Part shown: positions 17,962 to 26,557 of the stretch, in pieces | Numbering within the stretch: the first letter of the stretch is position 1 | Layout: each line of letters starts with the position of its first letter | Source of the DNA: Parvibaculum sp035325945 | Lineage (GTDB): Bacteria > Pseudomonadota > Alphaproteobacteria > Parvibaculales > Parvibaculaceae | NCBI RefSeq assembly: GCF_035325945.1 | Contig: NZ_DAOKYX010000013.1 | Location: forward strand, 12,418-76,417 | Length of the DNA stretch: 64,000 nt | Direction of reading: 5' to 3' | The notes under the pieces: model-generated | The model's database searches: none | The model's input: only the letters and a program-made list of their open reading frames with translations | Told to the model about the DNA's origin: nothing | Program-made: the position numbers and the translations under genes

Positions 17962-20232
17962 GTGACCCCTTTGCCGCCGCTCAATCGCAAGTCCGAACTC
18001 CCGTCGGAGGTGCCCGCATCGCGGCAGCCGGACCGGACCGGGGAGAGCAAGCCCGCGCTTTCGATCGACGTGAGCCCGCCTGATCGCTTCATCAATCGCG
18101 AGCTGTCATGGCTCGCCTTCAACACGCGCGTGCTCGAGGAATCGGCGAACCTGAACCATCCGCTTCTCGAGCGGCTGCGTTTTCTTTCCATTTCCGCGTC
18201 CAATCTCGACGAATTCTTCATGGTGCGCGTGGCGGGCCTGCGCGGCCAGATCAGGGCGGGCGTCGATACGCTGAGCCAGGACGGTCTCACGCCCGCGCAG
18301 CAGCTCGACCGCGTGAACGCGGCCGCCTATGAGCTGATGCAGGAGCAGCAGCGGCAATGGGTCTCGATCAGGAAGGTGCTTCGCGAGGCCGGCATCAGCG
18401 TGCTCTCCGCGAGCGAAGTCACGAAGGAAGAATTCGCCTGGATCGAGAACCGCTTTCTGGAACAGGTCTTCCCTGTCCTGACGCCGCTCGCCATCGACCC
18501 GGCGCATCCTTTCCCGTTCATTCCCAATCTCGGCTTCGCGCTCGCGCTGCAACTTCAGCGCCAGACTGACGGCAAGCTCATGAACGCGCTGCTGCCGATC
18601 CCGACGCAGGTCGAGCGCTTCATCCGCCTGCCCGCGCGCGAGACGGGTGATGGCACCTCGCAGATCCGCTTCCTCTCGCTCGAAGACATGATCGGGCTTT
18701 TCCTCGACCGGCTCTTCCCCGGATACAGGGTGATCGGGCAGGGCGGGTTCCGGCTTCTGCGCGACAGCGACATCGAAATCGAGGAAGAAGCCGAAGACCT
18801 CGTGCGCTTCTTCGAGTCCGCGCTGAAGCGCCGGCGCCGCGGCAGCGTGATCCGGCTGAAGATGCAGGCCTCCACGCCTGCTTCGCTGCGCGATCTCGTG
18901 GTGAGCGAACTCGGCGTGACCGACAAGGAATTCGTGATGGTCGACGGCCTTCTCGGCCTCGCCCAGACGAGCCAGCTCATCGTCGATGACAGGCCGGACC
19001 TCAAATTCCCGCCCTATAACGCGCGCTTTCCCGAACGCATCCGTGATCATGGCGGCGACTGCCTCGCGGCCATTCGCTCGAAGGACATCATCGTCCACCA
19101 TCCTTACGAGTCCTTCGACGTCGTGGTGCAGTTCATCCGGCAGGCAGCCGCGGACCCCGACGTCGTCGCAATCAAGCAGACGCTCTATCGCACCTCAAAG
19201 GACAGCCCCATCGTTCAGGCGCTGATCGAGGCGGCGGAGGCCGGGAAATCGGTGACGGCGCTCGTCGAGCTCAAGGCGCGTTTCGACGAGGCGGCGAATA
19301 TCGTCTGGGCACGCAATCTCGAACGCGCGGGCGTGCAGGTCGTGTTCGGTTTCATCGAACTCAAGACCCATGCGAAGCTCTCGCTCGTGGTGCGGCGCGA
19401 GGGCGGCGCATTGCGCTCCTATGTGCATTTCGGCACCGGCAATTACCACCCGGTGACGGCGAAGATCTATACCGATCTCTCGATGTTCACCTGCGACCCG
19501 CTGCTTGCCGCCGATGTGTCGCAGATCTTCAATTTCATTACCGGCTATGCAGAGCCGAAGCATCTGAACCTGCTCGCCGTCTCGCCGGTCAACCTGCGCG
19601 GACGCCTGCTCGCCAATATTCAGGACGAGATCGCGCATGCGAAGGCGGGCCGTCCCGCTGCCATCTGGGTGAAGCTCAACGCGCTCGTCGATCCCGAAAT
19701 CATCGACGCGCTTTATGAGGCGAGCAGGGCGGGTGTCCAGATCGAGTTGGTGGTGCGCGGTATCTGCTGCCTGAGGCCGGGCGTGCCGGGTCTTTCCGAC
19801 AACATCCGTGTGAAGAGCATTGTCGGGCGCTTCCTCGAGCACTCGCGCATCGTCTGCTTCGGCAATGGCTATGGTCTGCCTTCGGAGAAGGCCAAGGTTT
19901 ACATTTCCTCCGCCGACTGGATGCCGCGCAATCTCGACCGCCGCGTCGAGGTGCTCGTTCCCATTCTGAACCCCACGGTTCACGAGCAGGTGCTCGATCA
20001 GATCATGGTTGCGAATCTGAAGGACAACCAGCAAAGTTGGTCGCTCCGGGCGGACGGCACCTATGAGCGCATGACCGTTCCGGAGGGGGGTGCGCCCTTC
20101 AACGCGCATTCCTATTTCATGAACAATGCAAGCCTCTCCGGCCGCGGAAAATCCTTGCGTGACAAGCTGCCGCCGACGTTCGATATCAGGACTGGCGATG
20201 TCAAAGCGGGAAGCGGCAAGCCCGGAGAATGA
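17962..20232 (+). CDS. ppk: Polyphosphate kinase Ppk1
   Basis: Reversibly polymerises the ATP gamma phosphate into inorganic polyphosphate. The product (756 residues from this start) shows the PPK1 N-terminal block FINRELSWLAFNTRVLEES, the middle domain, and the C-terminal phospholipase-D-like catalytic domains with the active-site His region HFGTGNYHPVTAKIYTD, the second His segment HSRIVCFGNG and SSADWMPRNLDRRVEV. I chose GTG at 17962 because GAGGAG precedes it at good spacing; an in-frame ATG at 17896 (778 residues) has no clear ribosome-binding site. ppx follows, and once the duplicated contig end is removed the two are 17 bp apart. The stop lies 14 bp before the assembly gap. Confidence 0.95.
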   Translation: MTPLPPLNRKSELPSEVPASRQPDRTGESKPALSIDVSPPDRFINRELSWLAFNTRVLEESANLNHPLLERLRFLSISASNLDEFFMVRVAGLRGQIRAGVDTLSQDGLTPAQQLDRVNAAAYELMQEQQRQWVSIRKVLREAGISVLSASEVTKEEFAWIENRFLEQVFPVLTPLAIDPAHPFPFIPNLGFALALQLQRQTDGKLMNALLPIPTQVERFIRLPARETGDGTSQIRFLSLEDMIGLFLDRLFPGYRVIGQGGFRLLRDSDIEIEEEAEDLVRFFESALKRRRRGSVIRLKMQASTPASLRDLVVSELGVTDKEFVMVDGLLGLAQTSQLIVDDRPDLKFPPYNARFPERIRDHGGDCLAAIRSKDIIVHHPYESFDVVVQFIRQAAADPDVVAIKQTLYRTSKDSPIVQALIEAAEAGKSVTALVELKARFDEAANIVWARNLERAGVQVVFGFIELKTHAKLSLVVRREGGALRSYVHFGTGNYHPVTAKIYTDLSMFTCDPLLAADVSQIFNFITGYAEPKHLNLLAVSPVNLRGRLLANIQDEIAHAKAGRPAAIWVKLNALVDPEIIDALYEASRAGVQIELVVRGICCLRPGVPGLSDNIRVKSIVGRFLEHSRIVCFGNGYGLPSEKAKVYISSADWMPRNLDRRVEVLVPILNPTVHEQVLDQIMVANLKDNQQSWSLRADGTYERMTVPEGGAPFNAHSYFMNNASLSGRGKSLRDKLPPTFDIRTGDVKAGSGKPGE

Positions 20233-20246
20233 GAGGCTGAGGAGCT
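20192..20246 (+). repeat. Left copy of a 55-bp contig-end duplication
   Basis: These 55 bases are identical to 20347-20401 on the other side of the N run. They include the ppk stop codon and the ppx ribosome-binding site. Almost certainly the two contigs overlap here and the scaffold failed to merge them. Confidence 0.9.
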
Positions 20247-20346
20247 NNNNNNNNNNNNNNNNNNNNNNNNNNNNNNNNNNNNNNNNNNNNNNNNNNNNNN
20301 NNNNNNNNNNNNNNNNNNNNNNNNNNNNNNNNNNNNNNNNNNNNNN
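20247..20346. other. Assembly gap (100 N), spurious
   Basis: Exactly 100 N, a placeholder length. Because both flanks carry the same 55 bp, the true gap size is probably negative (an overlap), and nothing is missing. Confidence 0.9.
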
Positions 20347-20401
20347 CTGGCGATGTCAAAGCGGGAAGCGGCAAGCCCGGAGAATGAGAGGCTGAGGAGC
20401 T
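20347..20401 (+). repeat. Right copy of the 55-bp contig-end duplication
   Basis: Identical to 20192-20246. An exact odd-length terminal overlap is what de Bruijn-graph assemblers leave at contig ends. Confidence 0.9.
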
Positions 20402-20404
20402 GAT

Positions 20405-21904
20405 TTGAGCGGCAGGAAGAGCGCCGGCCGGTTTGGTATCGTCGATCTGGGCTCGAACTCTGTCCGCTTGGTCGTTTACGCCGCTGCCGTCCGCAGCCCG
20501 GTGCTTGTCTTCAACGAAAAGGTGCTTTGCGGCCTCGGCCGCACGCTGGCCAGTACAGGCAAGCTCGATCCGAAGGGGATCGAGCGGGCCTTCGATGCGC
20601 TGCGGCGCTTCATTGCCCTTCGTGAGCAGATCGGCATCGACCGCCTCATCGTCGCCGCGACGGCGGCCGTGCGCGACGCGACGGACGGGCCCGAATTTCT
20701 GGCGCAGGCGGAAGAGATTTGCGGCTTCAGGATCAGGCTCGTCTCCGGCCCCGAGGAAGCGCGGCTCGCGGCGCAGGGCGTTCTTTCCGGCATTCCCGAT
20801 GCGGAAGGCATTGTCGGCGATCTCGGCGGCGCGAGCCTCGAACTCGTGAATGTCGGCGGGGGCAAGCTCATCGGCGAGGGATCAACCCTGCCGATCGGCC
20901 CGCTGCGGATCATGGATCAATCGAAGAATGATCCTTCGGCGGCGGAAGCGATCGTCGACAAGGCGCTCAAGGGCGTCGATCTCCTCAAGCAGGCGCAGGG
21001 CCGCAAGCTCTATGTCGTCGGTGGCGTCTGGCGAAACCTCGCCCGGATTCACATGGCACAGCGCAATTACCCGATCCATGTCCTGCATGAATATGTGATC
21101 CCCGCGCGGGATGCGGCCGACATCGCCAAGGTGATCGAGAGGCTAGGGCCGAAAACGCTGGCGCAGATACCAGACATTTCCGAGCGCCGCATCGACACGC
21201 TTCCCTTCGGCGCCCTGGTGCTCGACAGGCTCATCGGCGCGATGAAGGCGAAGGAAGTGGTCGTCTCGGCCTATGGGCTGCGCGAGGGCATTCTCTTCGA
21301 CCATCTCGGCAAGCGCGAGCAGGCGAAGGATCCGCTGATCGAGGGATGCCACGATCTGGCGAAGCGGCTGGCGCGTTTCCCGGAGCATGGCGAGGAACTG
21401 ACGCGCTGGACGGCGCCGATTTTCGCCGAAGACGTGCTCGGCGAAACGCCGGCGGTGGCGCGGCTGCGACGCGCGGCCTGCATCCTCGCCGATATCGGCT
21501 GGTATGTGCATCCGGACTACCGCGCGCATCACACCCTGACGCAGATATTGCTTGCGCCGTTTTCCGGCGTCGATCATCCGGGCAGGCTCTTTCTCGCCCG
21601 CGTCGGCTATCACCGGCATGAGGGCAAGGGCGAGCCGGAGTTCATCGGTAATCTGGCCGGCATTCTGACGCCGGTCGAGAACCACCGCGCATTGGTGCTG
21701 GGCCTCGCGCAGCGGCTTGCCTTTACGCTTTGCGCGGCGACGACGGGCGTGCTGCCCAGGACGCGGCTCGAAATTTCCAAGTCGACGGTGACGCTGGTGG
21801 TGCCGCGACGCTACCAGACGCTGCTCGGCGAAGTGGTGCAGCGCAGGCTCTCGGCGCTCGCGCGCACGATAGACCGGAAGGGCGAAATGCGCGTGGGCCG
21901 CTGA
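20405..21904 (+). CDS. ppx: Exopolyphosphatase / guanosine pentaphosphate phosphatase family (Ppx/GppA)
   Basis: Hydrolyses terminal phosphates of polyphosphate, and possibly pppGpp. The 499-residue protein has the ASKHA-fold phosphate-1 motif GIVDLGSNSVRLVV (about 10-23), GPEEARLAAQGV (about 118-129) and the phosphate-2 motif GDLGGASLEL (about 138-147), followed by a C-terminal HD-like region (about 310-499). It starts with TTG at 20405, directed by GAGGAG 8 nt upstream. After collapsing the duplicated 55 bp it begins 17 nt after the ppk stop, so ppk-ppx is a tight operon. Synthesis and breakdown of polyphosphate would therefore share the candidate Pho promoter. It converges on rnd with a 3-bp spacer. 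Confidence 0.93.
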   Translation: MSGRKSAGRFGIVDLGSNSVRLVVYAAAVRSPVLVFNEKVLCGLGRTLASTGKLDPKGIERAFDALRRFIALREQIGIDRLIVAATAAVRDATDGPEFLAQAEEICGFRIRLVSGPEEARLAAQGVLSGIPDAEGIVGDLGGASLELVNVGGGKLIGEGSTLPIGPLRIMDQSKNDPSAAEAIVDKALKGVDLLKQAQGRKLYVVGGVWRNLARIHMAQRNYPIHVLHEYVIPARDAADIAKVIERLGPKTLAQIPDISERRIDTLPFGALVLDRLIGAMKAKEVVVSAYGLREGILFDHLGKREQAKDPLIEGCHDLAKRLARFPEHGEELTRWTAPIFAEDVLGETPAVARLRRAACILADIGWYVHPDYRAHHTLTQILLAPFSGVDHPGRLFLARVGYHRHEGKGEPEFIGNLAGILTPVENHRALVLGLAQRLAFTLCAATTGVLPRTRLEISKSTVTLVVPRRYQTLLGEVVQRRLSALARTIDRKGEMRVGR

Positions 21905-21907
21905 GGC

Positions 21908-23071
21908 TCAGCGCCCGCCCTTCGCCGTTTCCAGCAGAAGGATTTTCTTGCCCCGCGCGCTCAGCGCCAGTTCGCCGCGCTTGAGGCGCTGGGCGTCGGC
22001 GCCGAAGATTTCGCGCCGCCAGCCCTTGAGGGCAGGGACGTCCGGCTCGTCATGCGCGGCGATAAGCTCGAGATCGGACGTTCTGGCGACGAGCTTCTGC
22101 GCGACCTCGTGCTCCTCGCTGCGGAGCGAGAGCAGAACCTTCAGCAATTCGACAAGGGGGCCGATGCCCGGCGGCAGCGGCTCGGAATCCTTGACGACGG
22201 GTATGAGGTCTTCCCGCATGGAGAGCCCGCGCTCGACGGCCTCCATGATGCTCGCCGCCGTCCGGCTGTTGGCAAAGCCCTTGGGCACGGCGCGCAGGCG
22301 GTCGAGATCCTCCGGCACGCGGGGGATCTGCGTCGCGATCTCGGCGAGCGCATCGTCCTTGAGGATGCGGGAGCGGGGCAGGTCGCGCTCCTGCGCCTGC
22401 CGCTCGCGCCAGGCGGCGATCTCGACAAGCACGGCAAGGCCGCGCTGGCCCTTGAAGCGCATCTTGATGCGCTTCCACGCATCCTCGGGGCGCTGGGCAT
22501 AGGTCTCCGGGTCCTGGAGGATCGCCATTTCCTCGGCGACCCAGCGCGCGCGGCCGGTCTGTGTGAGCCGGCGGGCCAGGACCTCGTAAATCTTCCTCAG
22601 ATGGGTGACGTCGCCACAGGCATATTGAAGCTGCTTGTCGGAGAGCGGGCGGCGCGACCAGTCGGTGAAGCGGGAGGACTTGTCCACGCTGCCGCCGGTC
22701 AGCTTGCGCACCAGCGTCTCGTAGCCCACCGACTCGCCGAAGCCGCACACCATGGCCGCGACCTGGGTGTCGAAAAGCGGGTCGGGGATCGTCTCCGCCT
22801 CGTGCCAGAAGATCTCGATGTCCTGCCGCGCCGCGTGGAAAACCTTGACCACCTGCTTGTTGCGCATGAGCTCATAAAAGGGGGCGAGGTCGATGCCGGG
22901 CGCCTGCGGGTCGACGATGCAGGCTTCGCCGGGACTGGCAAGCTGGATGAGGCAGAGCTTCGGCCAGAAGGTCGAGTCGCGCATGAACTCGGTGTCGACC
23001 GTGACATAGCCGGCACCGGCAAGGCGTGCGCATGTGGCCGCGAGCGCGTCAGTGTTCGTAATGATGTTCAT
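21908..23071 (-). CDS. rnd: Ribonuclease D
   Basis: 3'-to-5' exoribonuclease that trims tRNA and other small RNA precursors. The 387 residues have the DEDD-y exonuclease domain: Exo I VDTEFMRDSTFWPKLCLIQL (about 24-43), Exo II around FHAARQDIEIF (about 78-88) and Exo III with YACGDVTHL (about 150-158), then two HRDC-type helical regions (about 210-290 and 300-375). The ATG at 23071 is in good context. It is divergent from aspS, and convergent with ppx with only 3 bp between stop codons. Confidence 0.94.
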   Translation of the reverse strand: MNIITNTDALAATCARLAGAGYVTVDTEFMRDSTFWPKLCLIQLASPGEACIVDPQAPGIDLAPFYELMRNKQVVKVFHAARQDIEIFWHEAETIPDPLFDTQVAAMVCGFGESVGYETLVRKLTGGSVDKSSRFTDWSRRPLSDKQLQYACGDVTHLRKIYEVLARRLTQTGRARWVAEEMAILQDPETYAQRPEDAWKRIKMRFKGQRGLAVLVEIAAWRERQAQERDLPRSRILKDDALAEIATQIPRVPEDLDRLRAVPKGFANSRTAASIMEAVERGLSMREDLIPVVKDSEPLPPGIGPLVELLKVLLSLRSEEHEVAQKLVARTSDLELIAAHDEPDVPALKGWRREIFGADAQRLKRGELALSARGKKILLLETAKGGR

Positions 23072-23291
23072 CGGGCGTCTCTATAACTCATCGTTGCGGC
23101 CCTGTCGCGGCGCGAGAGCGGGCCCCGGCCGAATATCCGCCTTTTCGATCATGGAGTTGGACGGATGGATGCCGGCAGGGTGCCGCCGGCCCTTTGACAA
23201 GTCGGCCCCTTCCATGCACTTTCGCCCGATCCGGGCGTAGCATTCCGTTACGCTGCGATGATTCGTTCTTGATTATCAAGGCCTTGCAGCG

Positions 23292-25091
23292 ATGAACACC
23301 TATCGCAGCCACAATTGTGGCGAGCTCCGTAAGTCTCATGTCGGCGAGACGATCCGCCTTTCGGGCTGGGTCCATCGCAAGCGCGACCATGGCGGTCTTC
23401 TCTTTATCGACCTGCGCGACAATTACGGGCTGACGCAGCTCGTCTTCGACCCGGACCGGCCCGAGGCTTTCGCGCTCGCCGAAAAGGTCCGCTCCGAATG
23501 GGTGATCAAGATCGAGGGCAGGGTGGTGGCCCGCTCGGACGAGACGGTGAACGCCAACCTCGCCACGGGCGAGGTGGAGATCGCCGTTTCCGAGGTCGAG
23601 GTGCTCTCCGAAGCGCAGGACCTGCCGCTGCCGGTCTTCGGCGAACCGGACTACCCGGAGGAGACGCGCCTCACCTATCGCTTCCTCGATCTGCGCCGCG
23701 AGACGCTTCACCGCAACATCCTGCTGCGCTCGAAGATCATCGCTTCCGTCCGCCGCCGCATGACGGAGGCCGGTTTCAACGAATTCCAGACGCCGATCCT
23801 CACGGCTTCGAGCCCGGAAGGCGCCCGCGACTTCCTCGTTCCCTCGCGTGTCCATCCGGGCAAGTTCTATGCGCTGCCGCAGGCGCCGCAGCAGTTCAAG
23901 CAGCTCATCATGGTGGCGGGCTTCGACCGCTATTTCCAGATCGCGCCCTGCTTCCGCGACGAGGACGCCCGCGCCGACCGCAGCCCGGGCGAGTTCTACC
24001 AGCTCGACGTGGAAATGAGCTTCGTCGAGCAAGACGATGTTTTTGCTGCGATAGAGCCGGTTCTTCATGGATTGTTTGAAGAATTCGCCGATGGCCGCAA
24101 GGTCTCGCCATATCCCTTCCCGCGTATTCCCTACGCGACCTCGATGCGCAAATACGGCAATGACAAGCCGGACCTGCGCAACCCGATCGAGATGTCGGAC
24201 GCGACGCATATCTTCCGCGGCTCGGGCTTCAAGGTCTTTGCCGGCATGATCGAGAAAGACCCGAAGGTCGAGGTCTGGGCGATCCCCGCGCCGGGCGGCG
24301 GCAACCGCGCCTTCTGCGACCGGATGAATGGCTGGGCGCAGGGCGAGGGCCAGCCGGGCCTCGGCTATATCTTCTACCGTTCCGAAAATGGCGCGCTGGA
24401 AGGCGCGGGGCCGCTGGCGAAGAATATCGGTCCCGAGCGGACCGAACAGTTGCGCAGCGAACTCGGCCTCAAGGAAGGCGACGCGGTCTTCTTCGTGGCC
24501 GGGCTGCCGAAGAACTTCGCCGCCTTCGCCGGGCTTGCCCGCACGCGCATCGGCAAGGAGCTGAACCTCATCGAGGAAGGCGTCTTCAAATTCTGCTGGA
24601 TCGTCGATTTCCCGATGTTCGAGTGGAACGAGGACGAGAAGAAGGTCGATTTCTCGCACAACCCGTTCTCGATGCCGCAGGGCGGGCTCGAGGCGCTCGA
24701 GACGCAGGATCCGCTGACGATCAACGCTTATCAGTACGACATCGTCTGCAATGGCGTGGAACTTTCCTCCGGCGCGATCCGCAATCACAAGCCGGAAATC
24801 ATGTACAAGGCCTTCGCCATCGCCGGCTACGACAAGGCGACAGTGGAATCCAAGTTCGGCGGCATGCTGAATGCGTTCAAATTCGGTGCGCCGCCGCATG
24901 GCGGTCTCGCGCCCGGAATCGACCGCATGGTGATGCTGCTCGCGGGCGTCGAGAACCTGCGCGAAGTGACCATGTTCCCCATGAACCAGCAGGCGCAGGA
25001 CCTGCTGATGCAGGCGCCCTCGGAAGTCGAGCCGCGCCAGCTCAAGGAACTCCATATCCGCGTCGTGCCGCCGCTCGAAAAGAAGGGCTGA
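23292..25091 (+). CDS. aspS: Aspartyl-tRNA synthetase (bacterial type)
   Basis: Charges tRNA-Asp; in alphaproteobacteria the enzyme is often non-discriminating and also forms Asp-tRNA-Asn for GatCAB. The 599-residue length includes the N-terminal OB anticodon-binding domain (about 1-105), the class II core with motif 2 around FRDEDARADRSPGEFYQLD, the bacterial GAD insertion (about 285-415) and motif 3 GGLAPGIDRMVMLL near the end. A 13-bp palindrome (23268-23280) lies 11 bp before the ATG, but its meaning is unknown. The 220-bp divergent spacer to rnd holds no gene. Confidence 0.97.
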   Translation: MNTYRSHNCGELRKSHVGETIRLSGWVHRKRDHGGLLFIDLRDNYGLTQLVFDPDRPEAFALAEKVRSEWVIKIEGRVVARSDETVNANLATGEVEIAVSEVEVLSEAQDLPLPVFGEPDYPEETRLTYRFLDLRRETLHRNILLRSKIIASVRRRMTEAGFNEFQTPILTASSPEGARDFLVPSRVHPGKFYALPQAPQQFKQLIMVAGFDRYFQIAPCFRDEDARADRSPGEFYQLDVEMSFVEQDDVFAAIEPVLHGLFEEFADGRKVSPYPFPRIPYATSMRKYGNDKPDLRNPIEMSDATHIFRGSGFKVFAGMIEKDPKVEVWAIPAPGGGNRAFCDRMNGWAQGEGQPGLGYIFYRSENGALEGAGPLAKNIGPERTEQLRSELGLKEGDAVFFVAGLPKNFAAFAGLARTRIGKELNLIEEGVFKFCWIVDFPMFEWNEDEKKVDFSHNPFSMPQGGLEALETQDPLTINAYQYDIVCNGVELSSGAIRNHKPEIMYKAFAIAGYDKATVESKFGGMLNAFKFGAPPHGGLAPGIDRMVMLLAGVENLREVTMFPMNQQAQDLLMQAPSEVEPRQLKELHIRVVPPLEKKG

Positions 25092-25197
25092 TGCCCGGGC
25101 GACTGGCAATGTGAATTCGGCCGGGGCGTCGTCATCGACGCTCCGGCTTTTTCGTGCCGGCGCGAGCCGAGAAAGAGGGCGAGCCGAGGAAGAAGGA

Positions 25198-25617
25198 ATG
25201 TTACGCAGCCCCCGCGAACGCCTGTTACAGGCTGTGCTTTACGAAGCGATCGGCCTGGCGATCCTGACACCGGCCTATGGCTTCGCAATGGGGCTGCCGC
25301 TCGGAAACTCCTTCGTCACCATGGCGCTGATCTCAGGCATCGTCATCGTCTGGGCGCCGACCTACAATTCCATTTTCGATAGGCTGATGCTGCGCTGGAG
25401 CGGGCGCCTCGCGCATCAGAAAACGGTGGCGCTGCGCGTGCTCCATGCGGGGCTTTACGAGGTCACGATCTCGTTCTTCGCCGTGCCGATCATCGCCTAT
25501 ATCAGCGGCATGGGCTGGTGGGTGGCGATCGCCGCCGATATCGGCTTTACCATCGTCTATTTCGTCTACACCTACGTGTTCTACTTCATCTACGACTGGC
25601 TGCGGCCGGTTCGGTGA
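25198..25617 (+). CDS. PACE family efflux protein
   Basis: Predicted four-helix inner-membrane transporter of the PACE (proteobacterial antimicrobial compound efflux) family, whose founding member AceI exports chlorhexidine. The 139 residues contain two tandem bacterial transmembrane pair domains: helices near 15-35, 40-60, 80-103 and 105-130. The second repeat opens with RVLHAGLYE, and IAADIGFTIVYFVYTYVFY follows; both match the family pattern. The ATG at 25198 follows AGGAAGAAGG. Native substrates of the family are probably polyamine-like cations; this protein's substrate is not deducible. Confidence 0.82.
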   Translation: MLRSPRERLLQAVLYEAIGLAILTPAYGFAMGLPLGNSFVTMALISGIVIVWAPTYNSIFDRLMLRWSGRLAHQKTVALRVLHAGLYEVTISFFAVPIIAYISGMGWWVAIAADIGFTIVYFVYTYVFYFIYDWLRPVR

Positions 25618-25660
25618 AACGCGCGCTCGATTGATCCTGATCAACATGCCGGAAGCGAAA

Positions 25661-25760
25661 NNNNNNNNNNNNNNNNNNNNNNNNNNNNNNNNNNNNNNNN
25701 NNNNNNNNNNNNNNNNNNNNNNNNNNNNNNNNNNNNNNNNNNNNNNNNNNNNNNNNNNNN
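25661..25760. other. Assembly gap (100 N)
   Basis: Placeholder gap in the spacer between the PACE gene and dodecin. The flanks share no overlap that I can see, so real sequence of unknown length is missing. The flanks (25618-25660 and 25761-25813) show no gene of their own. Confidence 0.95.
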
Positions 25761-25813
25761 TCTGTTTTCGTGTTCTGGCGTTTTCACATTCTGGGTCGAA
25801 GCAGGAGCCGATC

Positions 25814-26014
25814 ATGCTGAAGGTCATCGAAGTTCTCGCGGAGTCCGACAAGAGCTGGGAAGACGCGGCCGCCAATGCCGTGAAGACGGCGGCGAAGACC
25901 GTTCACAACATCAAATCGATCTATATCGAGAACATGGAAGCGACGGTGAAGGACAACAAGATTACGGGCTATCGCATCAATGCGAAGCTGACATTCCTGC
26001 TCGACGCCAAGTAA
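25814..26014 (+). CDS. Dodecin flavin-binding protein
   Basis: Small dodecameric flavoprotein that stores or buffers FMN, riboflavin or related flavins. The 66 residues match the family closely: KVIEVLAESDKSWEDAA at the N-terminus, the conserved TVHNIKSIYIENMEA core and the final beta-strand YRINAKLTFLL. The ATG at 25814 follows GGAG. It lies just after an assembly gap and 39 bp before the host-attachment-family gene, possibly in one transcript. Confidence 0.95.
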   Translation: MLKVIEVLAESDKSWEDAAANAVKTAAKTVHNIKSIYIENMEATVKDNKITGYRINAKLTFLLDAK

Positions 26015-26053
26015 GCGCGGACGCCCGTTCGTTCACCCGTCGAAAGGTGCTCC

Positions 26054-26503
26054 ATGAAACCGCCTCGTATCTGGATTCTCGTCGCGGATGGCGAGACCGC
26101 CCGCTTCTATCTTGCCGAGGGACGCACGGCGCGTCTCGAGCCGGCGCTGCCATTCGAGTTCCGTGCGCCAAACCCTCCGGCGCGAGAGCAGGGCACGGAC
26201 CGGCCGGGCCGGGTCTATGAAAGCTTCGGCGAGGCGCATCATGGCGTTGAGCCGCGCACGGATCTCCATCGCGAGGTAAAGCGGAAATTTGCCGTCGAGA
26301 TCGCCGATCTGCTGAAGACGAAGGCGCGGGAAAATGTGTTCGACGAACTGGTCCTGATCGCGCCGCCGAAGATGATGGGCGATCTTAGGGCGGCTCTGGA
26401 CGAGCGCACCAGAGCATGCGTCAAGACCGAACTTGCCAAGGATTTGACGCGGCTCTCGCCGACGGAACTCCACACCTATCTGACGGCGGAAGTCTGGTCC
26501 TGA
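26054..26503 (+). CDS. Host attachment family protein (eRF1-like fold)
   Basis: Member of the Host_attach family, named from an Agrobacterium protein reported to be needed for host-cell attachment and related to archaeal release-factor-like domains. In 149 residues it has the family opening WILVADGETARFYLAEG and the later LVLIAPPKMMGDLRAAL block (about 96-112). There is no signal peptide or membrane segment, so it is predicted cytoplasmic and a direct adhesin role is unlikely. Its biochemical function is unknown. It is convergent with the fasciclin gene. Confidence 0.82.
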   Translation: MKPPRIWILVADGETARFYLAEGRTARLEPALPFEFRAPNPPAREQGTDRPGRVYESFGEAHHGVEPRTDLHREVKRKFAVEIADLLKTKARENVFDELVLIAPPKMMGDLRAALDERTRACVKTELAKDLTRLSPTELHTYLTAEVWS

Positions 26504-26509
26504 CGGCAG

Positions 26510-26536
26510 CCCCTCCCGGGCGGGTACCGGGAGGGG
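26510..26536. terminator. Bidirectional hairpin between convergent genes
   Basis: A perfect 10-bp stem, CCCCTCCCGG (26510-26519) and CCGGGAGGGG (26527-26536), with a 7-nt loop, fills the spacer between the host-attachment and fasciclin genes. There is no T-run on either strand, but the stem is strong. Confidence 0.6.
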
Positions 26537-26557
26537 CGCCGATCTGTGTCGCGCGGA

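Noticed and set aside
20126..20395. Open frame running through the first N run
   Set aside because: It depends on the placeholder bases and reads the duplicated contig end twice.
23268..23280. FNR/FixK-type operator before aspS (CTTGAT-T-ATCAAG)
   Set aside because: The half-sites are 1 bp apart instead of the 4 bp required between TTGAT and ATCAA, so it is listed only as a palindrome.
23088..25109. Minus-strand open frame (673 codons) opposite aspS
   Set aside because: Antisense to a full-length aspartyl-tRNA synthetase; no recognisable protein features.
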